This document shows positions 18,597 to 27,258 of a DNA stretch of 64,000 nt, in pieces. The position numbers and the translations under genes are program-made. The notes under the pieces were generated by a model. The model was not told the DNA's origin. It searched no databases and saw only the letters and a program-made list of their open reading frames with translations. Within the stretch, counting starts at the first letter, position 1; every line of letters starts with the position of its first letter. The stretch is taken from positions 546,501-610,500 of the forward strand of contig NZ_LN879430.1 of the NCBI RefSeq assembly GCF_900070325.1, written 5' to 3'. The DNA is from Herbinix luporum. GTDB taxonomy: Bacteria; Bacillota; Clostridia; Lachnospirales; Lachnospiraceae.

Positions 18597-19298
18597 ATGA
18601 GTGAGAGTATTTTAATAGTTGATGACGAAAAAGAAATAGCAGATTTGGTTGAATTGTATTTGAAAAATGAAGGCTACCAGGTTTATAAATTTTACTCTGG
18701 TTACGAGGCTTTGGAATGTATAAAAAATAATAAATTAGATTTGGCTATACTTGATGTTATGCTTCCCGATATTGATGGTTTTAGGATTTGTCAGAAAATA
18801 AGAGAGCATTATTTCTTTCCTATAATTATGTTAACTGCTAAAGTTGAGGATATGGACAAGATTATGGGATTGACTCTTGGGGCTGATGATTATATTACTA
18901 AACCCTTTAATCCCTTAGAAGTTGTTGCCAGGGTAAAAACTCAGTTAAGAAGGTATATGAGATATAATCAATCTGAAGGAGGAAGTGACCTGCCTTTAAA
19001 TAATGAGTTTGACTTTAAAGGTTTGGTGATTAATAAGGATACCCATAATTGTACTCTTTATGGAAAGCCACTTAATCTTACTCCCATTGAATTTTCGATT
19101 TTATGGTATTTATGTGAAAAGAGAGGGAAGGTAGTTTCTTCTGAGGAGCTTTTTGAGGCTGTGTGGGGAGAAAAGTTTTTGAATAATAATAATACAGTTA
19201 TGGCTCATATCGGAAGATTAAGGGAAAAAATGAATGATTCATATAAGAATCCAAAGTTTATTAAGACGGTATGGGGGGTAGGATATCAGATTGAGTAA
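18597..19298 (+). CDS. vanR: VanR-type response regulator (OmpR family)
   Basis: A 233-aa two-component regulator. Receiver domain: acidic pair D9-D10, phospho-acceptor D53 (LAILDVMLP), Lys in ITKPFNP near 103. A C-terminal winged helix (LTPIEFSILWYLCEKRGKVVSSEELF, then VGYQIE) follows. Strong resemblance to VanR of vanG clusters plus its neighbours sets the role: turning on vanG-vanXY-vanT when VanS senses glycopeptide. GAGGAG lies 10-15 bases before the ATG. The 276-base gap upstream of the gene holds only AT-rich sequence; I see no clear VanR box there. It overlaps vanS by 8 bases. Confidence 0.88.
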   Translation: MSESILIVDDEKEIADLVELYLKNEGYQVYKFYSGYEALECIKNNKLDLAILDVMLPDIDGFRICQKIREHYFFPIIMLTAKVEDMDKIMGLTLGADDYITKPFNPLEVVARVKTQLRRYMRYNQSEGGSDLPLNNEFDFKGLVINKDTHNCTLYGKPLNLTPIEFSILWYLCEKRGKVVSSEELFEAVWGEKFLNNNNTVMAHIGRLREKMNDSYKNPKFIKTVWGVGYQIE

Positions 19299-20397
19299 AA
19301 GAAAAGCTAAGAAAACTAATTTTAAGCGGGCATTATCCTTCCGTATATTAGTTCGTTTTTTTGCTACTATTATAATATACTCCATAGCCGTTATTACCTT
19401 GTTTATTGTAGCCAAGAATTTTTTAGGTTTATTTATTTGGTATGAACATGACTTACTATATAGAATTCTAAACACTATTGATGATAATTATATATTATTT
19501 TTTATCTTAGTAATGGGACTTGGTTATTTAATTATTTTTCTTTATTACTGGATTAGAACCATGGGGTATTTGGATAATATTATTAAGGCTACGGAAGTTA
19601 TATATAATACGGAGGACGAATTAATTGAGCTGCCATCAGATTTAAAAGAAGTTGAATATCGGATGAATGAGATTAAAATGGATATTCAAAAAAATCAGCG
19701 GGCAGCAAAGGAGGCAGAACAAAGAAAAAATGATTTGGTGGTATATCTGGCCCATGATCTTAAGACACCACTTACATCTGTTATAGGATATTTAACTTTA
19801 TTAAGAGATGAGAAAGATATTTCGGAGGAACTTAAGGATAAGTATCTATCCATAACCTTAGAGAAGGCAGAACGGCTTGAGGAGCTTATCAATGAATTTT
19901 TTGAGATAACCCGTTTTAGTCTTACCGACCTTACATTAGAAACAAGTAAAGTTAATCTTACTCGCATGTTAGAGCAGATTACCTTTGAATTTAAGCCCAT
20001 GTTTTTAGAAAAAAACTTAAGTTATATACTGAATGTTTCCGATAATTTGATGATTAAATGTGATGCTAATAAAATGCAGAGGGTATTTGACAATATAATT
20101 CGAAATGCTATTAATTATAGCTTTCCTCAAACTACTATCGAAATATCTGTAGAAGAGTATAGTAGGGACATCAAGATAAGATTTACTAATCACGGTAATA
20201 CTATCCCTGCTGAGAAGCTTGAAAGAATATTCGAGCAGTTTTACCGACTTGATAGCTCTAGAACATCCAATACCGGAGGAGCCGGTCTAGGACTTGCCAT
20301 TGCCAAGGAAATAGTTGAACTTCATAAGGGTAAAATTAACGCAAAAAGTGATAACGATATCATAGAATTTGAGATTACCCTGCCATATATTTCGTAG
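19291..20397 (+). CDS. vanS: VanS-type sensor histidine kinase
   Basis: A 368-aa membrane kinase. Two membrane segments (about 21-41 and 68-88) flank a short outer loop of about 25 residues. The dimerisation box is AHDLKTPLTSV with H155. N-box (NIIRNAINYS), F-box-like (FEQFYRLDSSR) and G-box (GGAGLGLAIAKEIV) form the ATPase. The TTG start overlaps the end of vanR, so the two are co-translated. The short sensor loop is as in vanG and vanB-like kinases. It should phosphorylate or dephosphorylate VanR. Its stop codon lies within the first VanR-box-like repeat for the next operon. Confidence 0.88.
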   Translation: MSKRKAKKTNFKRALSFRILVRFFATIIIYSIAVITLFIVAKNFLGLFIWYEHDLLYRILNTIDDNYILFFILVMGLGYLIIFLYYWIRTMGYLDNIIKATEVIYNTEDELIELPSDLKEVEYRMNEIKMDIQKNQRAAKEAEQRKNDLVVYLAHDLKTPLTSVIGYLTLLRDEKDISEELKDKYLSITLEKAERLEELINEFFEITRFSLTDLTLETSKVNLTRMLEQITFEFKPMFLEKNLSYILNVSDNLMIKCDANKMQRVFDNIIRNAINYSFPQTTIEISVEEYSRDIKIRFTNHGNTIPAEKLERIFEQFYRLDSSRTSNTGGAGLGLAIAKEIVELHKGKINAKSDNDIIEFEITLPYIS

Positions 20398-20425
20398 GAA
20401 ATTCGTAAGAATTTCTTAAGAGAAT
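20392..20425 (+). promoter_or_regulatory. Three VanR-box-like direct repeats upstream of vanG
   Basis: TCGTAGGAAAT (20392), TCGTAAGAATT (20403) and TCTTAAGAGAA (20414) recur every 11 bases, one helical turn. The first two match the known VanR site pattern TCGTARGAAA. They overlap the last codon of vanS and precede vanG by about 130 bases, as expected for an activator array. The promoter probably lies just after: TATAGA at 20440-20445 is a -10 candidate. Confidence 0.7.
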
Positions 20426-20457
20426 ATTTAACAATTCTTATAGAAAAACGCAAAAAT

Positions 20458-20514
20458 AGCACTCTCTAATTTGGTAATATTAAAGGGCCAAATATTTTGG
20501 GGAGTGCTTTTAAT
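20458..20514 (+). terminator. Hairpin with T-run between vanS and vanG (terminator or attenuator)
   Basis: AGCACTCTC pairs with GGGGAGTGCT over a long loop in which TTTGG/CCAAA can pair as well. TTTTAATTT follows. It would end vanRS transcription. If vanG is transcribed from a promoter near the VanR boxes, the hairpin lies within its leader. Confidence 0.65.
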
Positions 20515-20558
20515 TTGCCTTCCTTATACACAAACGAAAAGATTAAAGGAGGATTACT

Positions 20559-21611
20559 ATGAATAAGAAGAAAGTGGCAATTATATTTGGGGGATGTTCA
20601 GATGAATATCCTGTTTCACTTGAATCTGCTTATGCAATTATTTCACATATAGATAATAATTTATTTGAAACAATTTTGATAGGTATTACTAAAGAGGGTT
20701 CATGGTTTAGATATACAGGGGATATTGAAAAGATAAAAAATGATACCTGGTATGAGGATAAGGAAGCTTGTATACCGGCTATGATTTCAACTGATCGTAA
20801 ATATCCCGGGCTTATAGAATTTAATATGGAAGAATTAAAATATTTAAAAATAGATGTGGTCTTTCCGGTACTCCATGGAAAAAACGGAGAAGACGGAACA
20901 GTTCAAGGCTTGATTGAATTGGCCGGTATTCCCTTAGTGGGTTGTGGAACTCTTAGCTCCGCCCTATGCATGGATAAGGATAGGGCTCATAGACTTGTCG
21001 AGACCTTAGGTATAAGTGTACCAAAGGCTATAGTTCTTTTAAGGCCTTATGATAATAAGGAACTTTTTGAAAAAACTAAAGAATTAAACTATCCTTTGTT
21101 TGTAAAACCCATAAAGAGCGGATCTTCTTTTGGTATTACTAAAGTTTATAATAAAGAAGATTTACCTAAAGCTGTAGAGATAGCCTTTATGCATGATGAT
21201 GAAGTTATTATCGAGGAAAATATCGACGGTTTTGAAGTGGGCTGTGCCGTCATGGGTAATGATGAATTAATTATTGGGGAGATTGATGAGATAGAACTTA
21301 CAGATGGATTTTTTGATTATACAGAAAAATATAATCTTAAAAAATCTTTTATTCATATGCCTGCCCGCATTGATAGGGACACTGCAGATAAGGTGAAAGA
21401 AACGGCTGCCAGTATCTATAAAATTCTCGGTTGCAGGGGACTTGCTAGGGTAGATATGTTTATAACTCCTGACAAGAGAATTGTATTTAATGAGGTTAAT
21501 ACTATACCTGGTTTTACAGCCCATAGCCGTTATCCTAATATGATGAAAGGTATTGGTATAGTATTTGATGAACTGATTACAAAATTAATAGAATTGGGTA
21601 TGGAACAATGA
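20559..21611 (+). CDS. vanG: D-alanine--D-serine ligase, VanG type
   Basis: A 350-aa ATP-grasp ligase that joins D-Ala and D-Ser to make a cell-wall precursor ending with low vancomycin affinity. The EYPVSLESA motif (residues 16-24) is the pattern of D-Ser ligases (EYxVSLxSA), unlike EHDVS of D-Lac ligases. Other family stretches: VFPVLHGKNGEDGT, GCGTLSSALCMDKD, KPIKSGSSFG, and NEVNTIPGFTAHSRYPNM near the end. AAGGAGG precedes the ATG. The stop overlaps the vanXY start (ATGA), so the three biosynthesis genes form one unit. It could in principle be a housekeeping Ddl, but the motif and operon say otherwise. Confidence 0.9.
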   Translation: MNKKKVAIIFGGCSDEYPVSLESAYAIISHIDNNLFETILIGITKEGSWFRYTGDIEKIKNDTWYEDKEACIPAMISTDRKYPGLIEFNMEELKYLKIDVVFPVLHGKNGEDGTVQGLIELAGIPLVGCGTLSSALCMDKDRAHRLVETLGISVPKAIVLLRPYDNKELFEKTKELNYPLFVKPIKSGSSFGITKVYNKEDLPKAVEIAFMHDDEVIIEENIDGFEVGCAVMGNDELIIGEIDEIELTDGFFDYTEKYNLKKSFIHMPARIDRDTADKVKETAASIYKILGCRGLARVDMFITPDKRIVFNEVNTIPGFTAHSRYPNMMKGIGIVFDELITKLIELGMEQ

Positions 21612-22354
21612 AAACTATTACATTGTACAAAAATGATATTCATAAAGGCAGCCTTATATTAGTTAATAAGTTTTTCCCTATCGTAAGATCTGAAGATGAT
21701 ATATTGATGAGGGCTATTGATGATGATAATCAGGATATATACCTAGAAAGCACTACTGCAGCAGTCTTAAGTCATATGTTTATTACCCTTAATTGCCAGG
21801 AGAATATTGTACCTATAAGCGGTTACAGGTCTTTTAAGAAGCAGCAGAGCATATATGAAAAATCCTTGAGGGATAATGGAAGGGAGTTTACTGAAAAATA
21901 TGTGGCCCTGCCAAATCATAGTGAGCATCAAACCGGTTTGGCAGTTGATCTGGCCTTAAAGCGTGACAATATAGATTTTATTTGTCCGGATTTTCCCTAT
22001 CAAGGTATATGTAATGATTTTCGTAATAAAGCACCCCTATATGGCTTTATTGAAAGGTACCAAAAAGGCAAGGAGGAAATTACCGGTATAGGACACGAGC
22101 CATGGCACTTTAGATATGTCGGTTACCCTCATTCCTTGATTATGAATAAGTATAATCTGGTCTTAGAGGAGTATATAGATTTAATTAGATTATATCCTTA
22201 TAAAAGAAAGCATTATCTAACCTATCTATATAATCAAGCAGTTGAAATTTTTTATGTAGATACCTCCTATAAGTCCATAGAATTGCCGGAGGATGCTATT
22301 CATCAGATATCAGGTAATAATGTGGATGGTTTTATAGTTACTTTATGGAGGTGA
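21608..22354 (+). CDS. vanXY: D,D-dipeptidase/D,D-carboxypeptidase VanXY
   Basis: A 248-aa zinc peptidase that removes D-Ala-D-Ala dipeptides and trims pentapeptides ending in D-Ala, so that the D-Ser form prevails. Zn ligands: H107 and D114 in HSEHQTGLAVD and H167 in EPWHFRY; E164 is the likely general base. SGYRSFKKQ at 71-79 is the usual substrate-side motif. It lacks a signal or membrane anchor, so it is cytoplasmic, as VanXY should be and VanY would not be. Length matches VanXY-G (about 250). It overlaps vanG by 4 bases and lies 4 bases from vanT. Confidence 0.9.
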   Translation: MKTITLYKNDIHKGSLILVNKFFPIVRSEDDILMRAIDDDNQDIYLESTTAAVLSHMFITLNCQENIVPISGYRSFKKQQSIYEKSLRDNGREFTEKYVALPNHSEHQTGLAVDLALKRDNIDFICPDFPYQGICNDFRNKAPLYGFIERYQKGKEEITGIGHEPWHFRYVGYPHSLIMNKYNLVLEEYIDLIRLYPYKRKHYLTYLYNQAVEIFYVDTSYKSIELPEDAIHQISGNNVDGFIVTLWR

Positions 22355-22358
22355 AGAA

Positions 22359-24512
22359 GTGAAAAAGACAAAAGAATACGGAGGAATTGACTATTTCAGA
22401 ATTATTGCAGCTTTACTTATAGTGGCAATACATACTTCACCGCTGGCTTCTATAAGTAATATAGCTGACTTTATACTTACCCGTGTTATTGCAAGAGTCG
22501 CTGTACCATTTTTCTTTATGACTTCGGGCTTTTTCCTATTTTCAAATGGCAGTGCTAAGGAAGAAAAAATCAAGAGGTTTCTTAAGAAAACATCAGTTAT
22601 ATATCTAGTAACTATTGTTTTATATATTCCTATTAATTTTTATGCAGGATATTTTTATAAGAAAAATTTACTGTTTAATATTATAAAAGATATTATATTT
22701 GATGGTACCATCTATCATCTTTGGTATCTGCCTGCTGCTATACTTGGGGTAGCCTTAGTTTCCTTATTGATTAAATATATGTCTCTAAATAGAGCCTTTA
22801 TAATATCTTGCATTTTATATTTTATTGGTGTATTCGGCGACAGTTATTATAAAATTGCAGCTAAATCTGCAGTGATAAAAGATGTATACAAGGTAATATT
22901 CATCTTTTCAGATTATACTCGTAACGGTATATTTTTTGCTCCTATATTTTTGCTACTGGGCAGTCTTGTATCTAAAAATATTAATAAATTTAAGAAAAAA
23001 GAGGGTCTGTTATATCTTTATATATTTGTCGCCCTTATGATGGTAGAAGCTTTGCTCTTAAGAAATTTTAATCTTATGCGGCATGATAGTATGTATTTTA
23101 TGCTGATACCATGTATGTATTTTCTTTTTTCACTTATTGTTAGTTACAAAGTATCCAGTCGTAAGGAATTTAGAAATATATCCTTGCTAATTTATCTAAT
23201 ACATCCCATGGTCATAATTATGATCCGTGGAGGGGCAAAATTTTTAGGGATGAAGGCGATTTTAGTTGATAACAGTATAATTCATTATATCTTAGTAACA
23301 TTGTGTTCAGGGATTATTGCAGTGATTATAGCTTATTATATGGATAAGAAAAAAGACTCTTATCCTAAGAATAGTAAAAATAAAAACAGCAAAAAAACTT
23401 GCCGTTCCTGGATAGAAATTAATATGGGAAATTTAGAGCATAATGTTAAGGAATTAAAAAGTGTTATGCCAAAAAGGTGTAAATTTATGGCAGTTGTAAA
23501 GGCCAATGCCTATGGTCATGGTGCCATAGAGATATCAAGGCATCTAAATAGGATAGGAGTAGATGCTTTTGCCGTTGCTACAATTGATGAAGCTATAGAA
23601 CTTAGAAAGAACGGGATACAGGGAGAAATATTAATTCTTGGTTATACCGATGTATCTAGGGCTAATGAATTAAATCATTATCATTTAATACAGACAGTGA
23701 TTGACTATGAGTATGCCTGTATGTTGAATAGCCAGAAAAAATCACTACAGGTACATATAAAGATAGATACGGGTATGCATAGATTGGGCATACCGGTTGA
23801 GGATATTGATAAGATATCAAAGGTTTTTCATATGGATATGTTAAAAGTAACTGGTATCTTTACTCACTTATGTGTAGCTGATCAGCTAGATGAAGAAGCT
23901 GAAAAATTCACAAAAGAGCAAATTGACAAGTTTTATGGATTGTTAAATAGGTTAGAGCTTAGTGGCATTACTATACCGAAAGTGCATATTCAAAGCAGTT
24001 ATGGGTTATTGAATTATCCACAGTTAACTTGTGATTATGCCCGTATAGGAATTGCTTTATATGGTTGTTTAAGTACCTGGGAAGATAGGACAAGGATAGG
24101 TTTATCACTGCGTCCGGTATTATCCCTAAAATCCAAAATTGCTATTATTAGAAATGTTGAAAAAGGAGAAGGGGTTAGTTATGGAAGAGATATACATGTC
24201 ACAAGGGATAGTCGCATTGCCGTACTTCCCTTAGGATATGCAGATGGTCTGCCCAGAAATCTTTCAGACGGGACCGGTAGTGTACTAATCCATGGTACTA
24301 AAGTTCCAATTGTCGGTAGAATTTGCATGGACCAGCTATTGATTGATGTAACAGATATGCCTAAGGTCAAAACAGGGGATATTGCTACCTTAATTGGTAT
24401 AGACGGTAAGGAAGAAATACTGGCTGCAAATTTGGCAAAAAAGGCAGGTACTATAACAAATGAATTATTAAGCAGGCTAGGAGGGCGAATTGAGAGGGTG
24501 TATTTAAAATAG
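22359..24512 (+). CDS. vanT: Membrane-bound serine racemase VanT
   Basis: A 717-aa fusion. Residues 1-335 form an acyltransferase-3-like membrane domain with about ten segments (GIDYFRIIAALLIVAIHTS at the front). A Lys/Asn-rich linker (about 335-347) leads to a PLP alanine-racemase-fold domain (348-717). The PLP Lys is K381 in VVKANAYGHG. VSYGRDIHV and RICMDQL-type stretches follow. It supplies D-Ser for VanG; the membrane half is thought to help L-Ser uptake. GGAGG precedes the GTG start by about 10 bases. It is full length, so the whole pathway (D-Ser supply, ligase, clean-up) is present. A strong terminator follows. Confidence 0.92.
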   Translation: MKKTKEYGGIDYFRIIAALLIVAIHTSPLASISNIADFILTRVIARVAVPFFFMTSGFFLFSNGSAKEEKIKRFLKKTSVIYLVTIVLYIPINFYAGYFYKKNLLFNIIKDIIFDGTIYHLWYLPAAILGVALVSLLIKYMSLNRAFIISCILYFIGVFGDSYYKIAAKSAVIKDVYKVIFIFSDYTRNGIFFAPIFLLLGSLVSKNINKFKKKEGLLYLYIFVALMMVEALLLRNFNLMRHDSMYFMLIPCMYFLFSLIVSYKVSSRKEFRNISLLIYLIHPMVIIMIRGGAKFLGMKAILVDNSIIHYILVTLCSGIIAVIIAYYMDKKKDSYPKNSKNKNSKKTCRSWIEINMGNLEHNVKELKSVMPKRCKFMAVVKANAYGHGAIEISRHLNRIGVDAFAVATIDEAIELRKNGIQGEILILGYTDVSRANELNHYHLIQTVIDYEYACMLNSQKKSLQVHIKIDTGMHRLGIPVEDIDKISKVFHMDMLKVTGIFTHLCVADQLDEEAEKFTKEQIDKFYGLLNRLELSGITIPKVHIQSSYGLLNYPQLTCDYARIGIALYGCLSTWEDRTRIGLSLRPVLSLKSKIAIIRNVEKGEGVSYGRDIHVTRDSRIAVLPLGYADGLPRNLSDGTGSVLIHGTKVPIVGRICMDQLLIDVTDMPKVKTGDIATLIGIDGKEEILAANLAKKAGTITNELLSRLGGRIERVYLK

Positions 24513-24545
24513 ATTAGATGCACAAAAGATGTCCTAAGCAAAAAA

Positions 24546-24579
24546 ATGGAGCATATCAGTGATATGCTCCATTTTTTTT
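24546..24579 (+). terminator. Rho-independent terminator of the van operon
   Basis: ATGGAGCATATC pairs perfectly with GATATGCTCCAT around a 3-base loop (AGT), followed by TTTTTTTT. Confidence 0.93.
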
Positions 24580-24672
24580 ATTGTAGATAAATAAGAATCT
24601 CTAATTCAAGTTCTTATATTTAAATATAAAATCATACCTATAAATATATCATAATAATAAGGAAGTTGTTTA

Positions 24673-25197
24673 TTGAAAAAAATAAACTTAGTTTATCAAA
24701 TAGGCTTAGGTGGTATATTAACATCAATTACAGTAATATTACAGTCAGCACCGGTATTTTTACCTATCATTGGCTTAATACTTAGCCCTTTTAGTACCCT
24801 GCCTGTAGCTTTGGCAGCCTTAATAAATGTTTATCTTGGCCTAGGGGTTTTTACATCTTCCTTATTTATTCTATTAATAGTAAGTATACAGGAAGGGGCA
24901 ATATTTCTATTTGCCACAGGTATTCTTGGAATTGTACTTGGTAGTCTGCTTTTTAGAAAGGGAATACTTATTACAATTCTAGCCTCTAGTTTAACATTAT
25001 CAATAGGTATGATTTTACTAACTTTAATAGTTGCCATCCCTGGGTTTGTATATATGGTGACTTGTTTTGCATTTATATTTATTATAATTATATACCTTAT
25101 GTTTTCCTTGGCATATGTAAGTATATGGACCATATGCTTTAGACGATTAGCAAATTATTTATTTAAAATAAATATATTTGGGAAGTTTTATAATTAA
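24673..25197 (+). CDS. Small multi-pass membrane protein, possibly ECF S-component-like
   Basis: A 174-aa very hydrophobic protein with about five membrane segments, a TTG start and a weak SD (AAGGAAG). The first segment begins IGLGGILTSITVILQSAP, and LFATGILGIVLGSLLFRKG follows in the middle. The size and early small-residue helix recall substrate-binding S components of ECF vitamin transporters or YybS-like proteins, but I see no diagnostic motif. It meets the folate S-component gene tail to tail with 8 bases between. Function is not assigned. Confidence 0.6.
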   Translation: MKKINLVYQIGLGGILTSITVILQSAPVFLPIIGLILSPFSTLPVALAALINVYLGLGVFTSSLFILLIVSIQEGAIFLFATGILGIVLGSLLFRKGILITILASSLTLSIGMILLTLIVAIPGFVYMVTCFAFIFIIIIYLMFSLAYVSIWTICFRRLANYLFKINIFGKFYN

Positions 25198-25205
25198 AAA
25201 TCCTT

Positions 25206-25766
25206 TTATTTGCCATATACAAGTTTTAAAACTCCGCTTGCTTCTACCCCTTTAATTATTAAAAAGAATAAAAAGGTTTCAAAGGGTAGCATAATCAATT
25301 CTTTAAGAGCCCTAGGGGGAAGCAGTTGTAAAAATGTCATTCCGGTTAAATGGGTAAGCCAGTAACTTCCCAGAATAAAACTTACAATAATCATCTGCAC
25401 TATATTGGCGGCAAGGATACGAGTTATGCTAACGGGTTTTTTGTATAGAAAAATTCCGTATATAATACCGCTTATTAATGCGTTAAATGTAAACCCGGGA
25501 TGAAAAGTACCGGTAGGCTTAACTATAAAATTAAGTATATCCATAGCTGCACCAAAAAGGCCGCCTACCAAAGGGCCAAACAGAAAGTATACTAATCGGC
25601 TGGGGAGAAAAGAAAAGAATCCAATCTTGAGAAACTTTGTTACCATCACCGTTGTAAAGCTGTTCAATACAATAGAAATTGCTCCAAACATAGCTGTAAT
25701 GGTGATGCATTTAACACTTTTTAGTTCTTTTGAAGAGTCCTTAAATGATTTTAAAATTTTACGCAA
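25206..25766 (-). CDS. folT: ECF transporter S component for folate (FolT family)
   Basis: A 186-aa, about six-segment membrane protein. FHPGFTFNALISGIIYG (about 92-108) and the LPSRLVYFLFGPLVGG stretch are typical of the folate-type S component. A THF riboswitch lies directly upstream on the same strand, which strongly supports folate as substrate. It would work with EcfA/EcfA'/EcfT, encoded elsewhere. The start is TTG 25766 behind AAAGGAGGT; no better ATG exists. Expression is likely shut by THF through the terminator between riboswitch and start. Confidence 0.88.
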   Translation of the reverse strand: MRKILKSFKDSSKELKSVKCITITAMFGAISIVLNSFTTVMVTKFLKIGFFSFLPSRLVYFLFGPLVGGLFGAAMDILNFIVKPTGTFHPGFTFNALISGIIYGIFLYKKPVSITRILAANIVQMIIVSFILGSYWLTHLTGMTFLQLLPPRALKELIMLPFETFLFFLIIKGVEASGVLKLVYGK

Positions 25767-25798
25767 AAAAACTACCTCCTTTGCAATTGTCCCACTAC

Positions 25799-25841
25799 AA
25801 AAAGAGATAATATCAAATAAAAATATTTGATTATGTTATCT
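25799..25841 (-). terminator. Attenuator terminator between THF riboswitch and folT
   Basis: On the minus strand AGATAACATAATCAAATA pairs imperfectly with TATTTGATATTATCT, followed by CTTTTT. It is placed between the riboswitch and the folT SD, as expected for transcription control. Confidence 0.75.
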
Positions 25842-25847
25842 AAATGT

Positions 25848-25944
25848 AGCAGCGGGATGCGAACTATGTACCGCAAGTTTCCTTTTCGTCCGGCTGACAA
25901 CTCCCCGTTCAACCGGCACTTAACGCACATAATCCTACTCTGCT
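25848..25944 (-). promoter_or_regulatory. Tetrahydrofolate (THF) riboswitch
   Basis: Reading the minus strand, the conserved parts of the THF aptamer appear in order: AGAGTAGGATTATG, GCGTTAAGTGCCGG, GTTGTCAGCCGGACGAAA, GGAAACTTGCGGTA. The closing stem is seen as AGCAG with CTGCT and ATTATGT with ACATAGTT. THF and related folates bind this RNA and usually lower expression of folate transport genes. It lies about 80 bases before folT. The rest of the 25767-26115 gap up to the DUF362 gene holds no other signal I can name. Confidence 0.92.
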
Positions 25945-26115
25945 TGTTCTATTTTATTGAGTATGATAAGGATAACATATATTTTTAAATTTTGCAAATA
26001 GTTTTTTGATATAAAATAATGTAAATATATGAGATATGATGGTATGCAGATAATATTAATTATGATAGTATAAAAGATAAGGCAAAACAATATGGGTAAA
26101 AAGGATGTGTGTAAA

Positions 26116-27183
26116 ATGTCAATTATATATATAAACTATGGTACTAAGCTGCAAGAGATTACATATGAAATAATGAAAGAAGCTAATATTAAAGCCGGTT
26201 TAAATTCCGATATGACAATTGGTATTAAGCCAAATCTGGTGGTGTCACGGCCGGCTAAGGAGGGGGCTACAAGCCATCCGGAAATTGTTGAGGGGATAAT
26301 ACAATATCTTCAGGAAGCAGGAATTAAAAACATTATAATTCTTGAGGGCTCCTGGATAGGTGATAGTACACAGAAAGCGTTTGAAAATTGCGGTTATTCT
26401 GCCCTTGCCAAAAAATATAAGGTAAAACTTGTAGACACCAAACATGATAATGCCATAAGAAAAGAGAGTAAAGGCATACAGCTAAATGTATGTGAAAGTG
26501 CCCTAGCGGTTGACTATCTAATTAATGTCCCTGTTCTTAAAGGCCACTGTCAGACAGGCCTAACTTGCTGCCTTAAGAACTTAAAAGGATGTATTCCCGA
26601 CAGTGAAAAAAGAAGGTTTCATACCTTGGGACTGCATACGCCTATTGCGGCTCTAAATGCCATTCTTCGTCCCTCCTTGCATATAGTAGATTCAATATGT
26701 GGGGATTTATCCTTTGAGGAGGGGGGGAATCCTGTGGTGGCAAACCGTATTATGCTTGGTTTTGATCCGGTACTATTAGATTCTTACGGAGCACAACTTA
26801 TAGGATATGATCCGGATGAAATAGTTCATCTGCGTATTGCAAAGGAATATGGTTTAGGAAATTATATTTCAGATGAAACAAATATTATAGAATTGAATAG
26901 CCAAAATCGCCCCCTTGTAAATATTAAAGCCAACCCTATAGGTAGCCTTTTAAGTAAATATATAGAAGAGGACAGTGCCTGTTCCGCTTGCTATGCCTCC
27001 CTTATATATGCCCTGGATAAGCTTGATAGGTATAAAGGAGACAGGATAAAAATAGGACAAGGTTTTAAAGGAAAAAAAATAAAAGGACTTGGAGTAGGAC
27101 AGTGTACATCAGGATGTGAGCAATATGTTAAAGGCTGTCCACCAAAGGCAAGTGATATTATTAAAATTCTTGAAAATCTTTGA
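26116..27183 (+). CDS. DUF362 domain protein with C-terminal cysteine motifs
   Basis: A 355-aa protein of the DUF362 family (KPNLV, GATSHPEIVEGII, then LEGSWIGDST). The family is of uncertain function and often carries iron-sulfur modules. Here CSAC at about 303-306 and CTSGCEQYVKGCPP near the end give six Cys that could bind an Fe-S cluster. A middle stretch DYLINVPVLKGHCQTGLTCCLKNLKG is typical. ATG 26116 (MSIIYINYG) is preferred over 26092 because AAGGATGTG precedes it. There is no signal peptide. It stands alone upstream of a broken slipin gene. Confidence 0.82.
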   Translation: MSIIYINYGTKLQEITYEIMKEANIKAGLNSDMTIGIKPNLVVSRPAKEGATSHPEIVEGIIQYLQEAGIKNIIILEGSWIGDSTQKAFENCGYSALAKKYKVKLVDTKHDNAIRKESKGIQLNVCESALAVDYLINVPVLKGHCQTGLTCCLKNLKGCIPDSEKRRFHTLGLHTPIAALNAILRPSLHIVDSICGDLSFEEGGNPVVANRIMLGFDPVLLDSYGAQLIGYDPDEIVHLRIAKEYGLGNYISDETNIIELNSQNRPLVNIKANPIGSLLSKYIEEDSACSACYASLIYALDKLDRYKGDRIKIGQGFKGKKIKGLGVGQCTSGCEQYVKGCPPKASDIIKILENL

Positions 27184-27258
27184 TTTTCATTAATTATTAC
27201 TTTCATCAGGTAAGTTTACTAATTGCCTAATAAGCGGTAAATATGCCTTTTGAATTAC

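Noticed and set aside
20458..20508. CIRCE-like heat-shock element (GCACTC...GAGTGC)
   Set aside because: CIRCE arms are 9 bases apart; here they are about 30 apart and followed by a T-run, so a terminator fits better.
22391..22573. Antisense frames inside vanT, cas, gat and other genes
   Set aside because: Shadows of the coding frame, with no SD and no protein family likeness.
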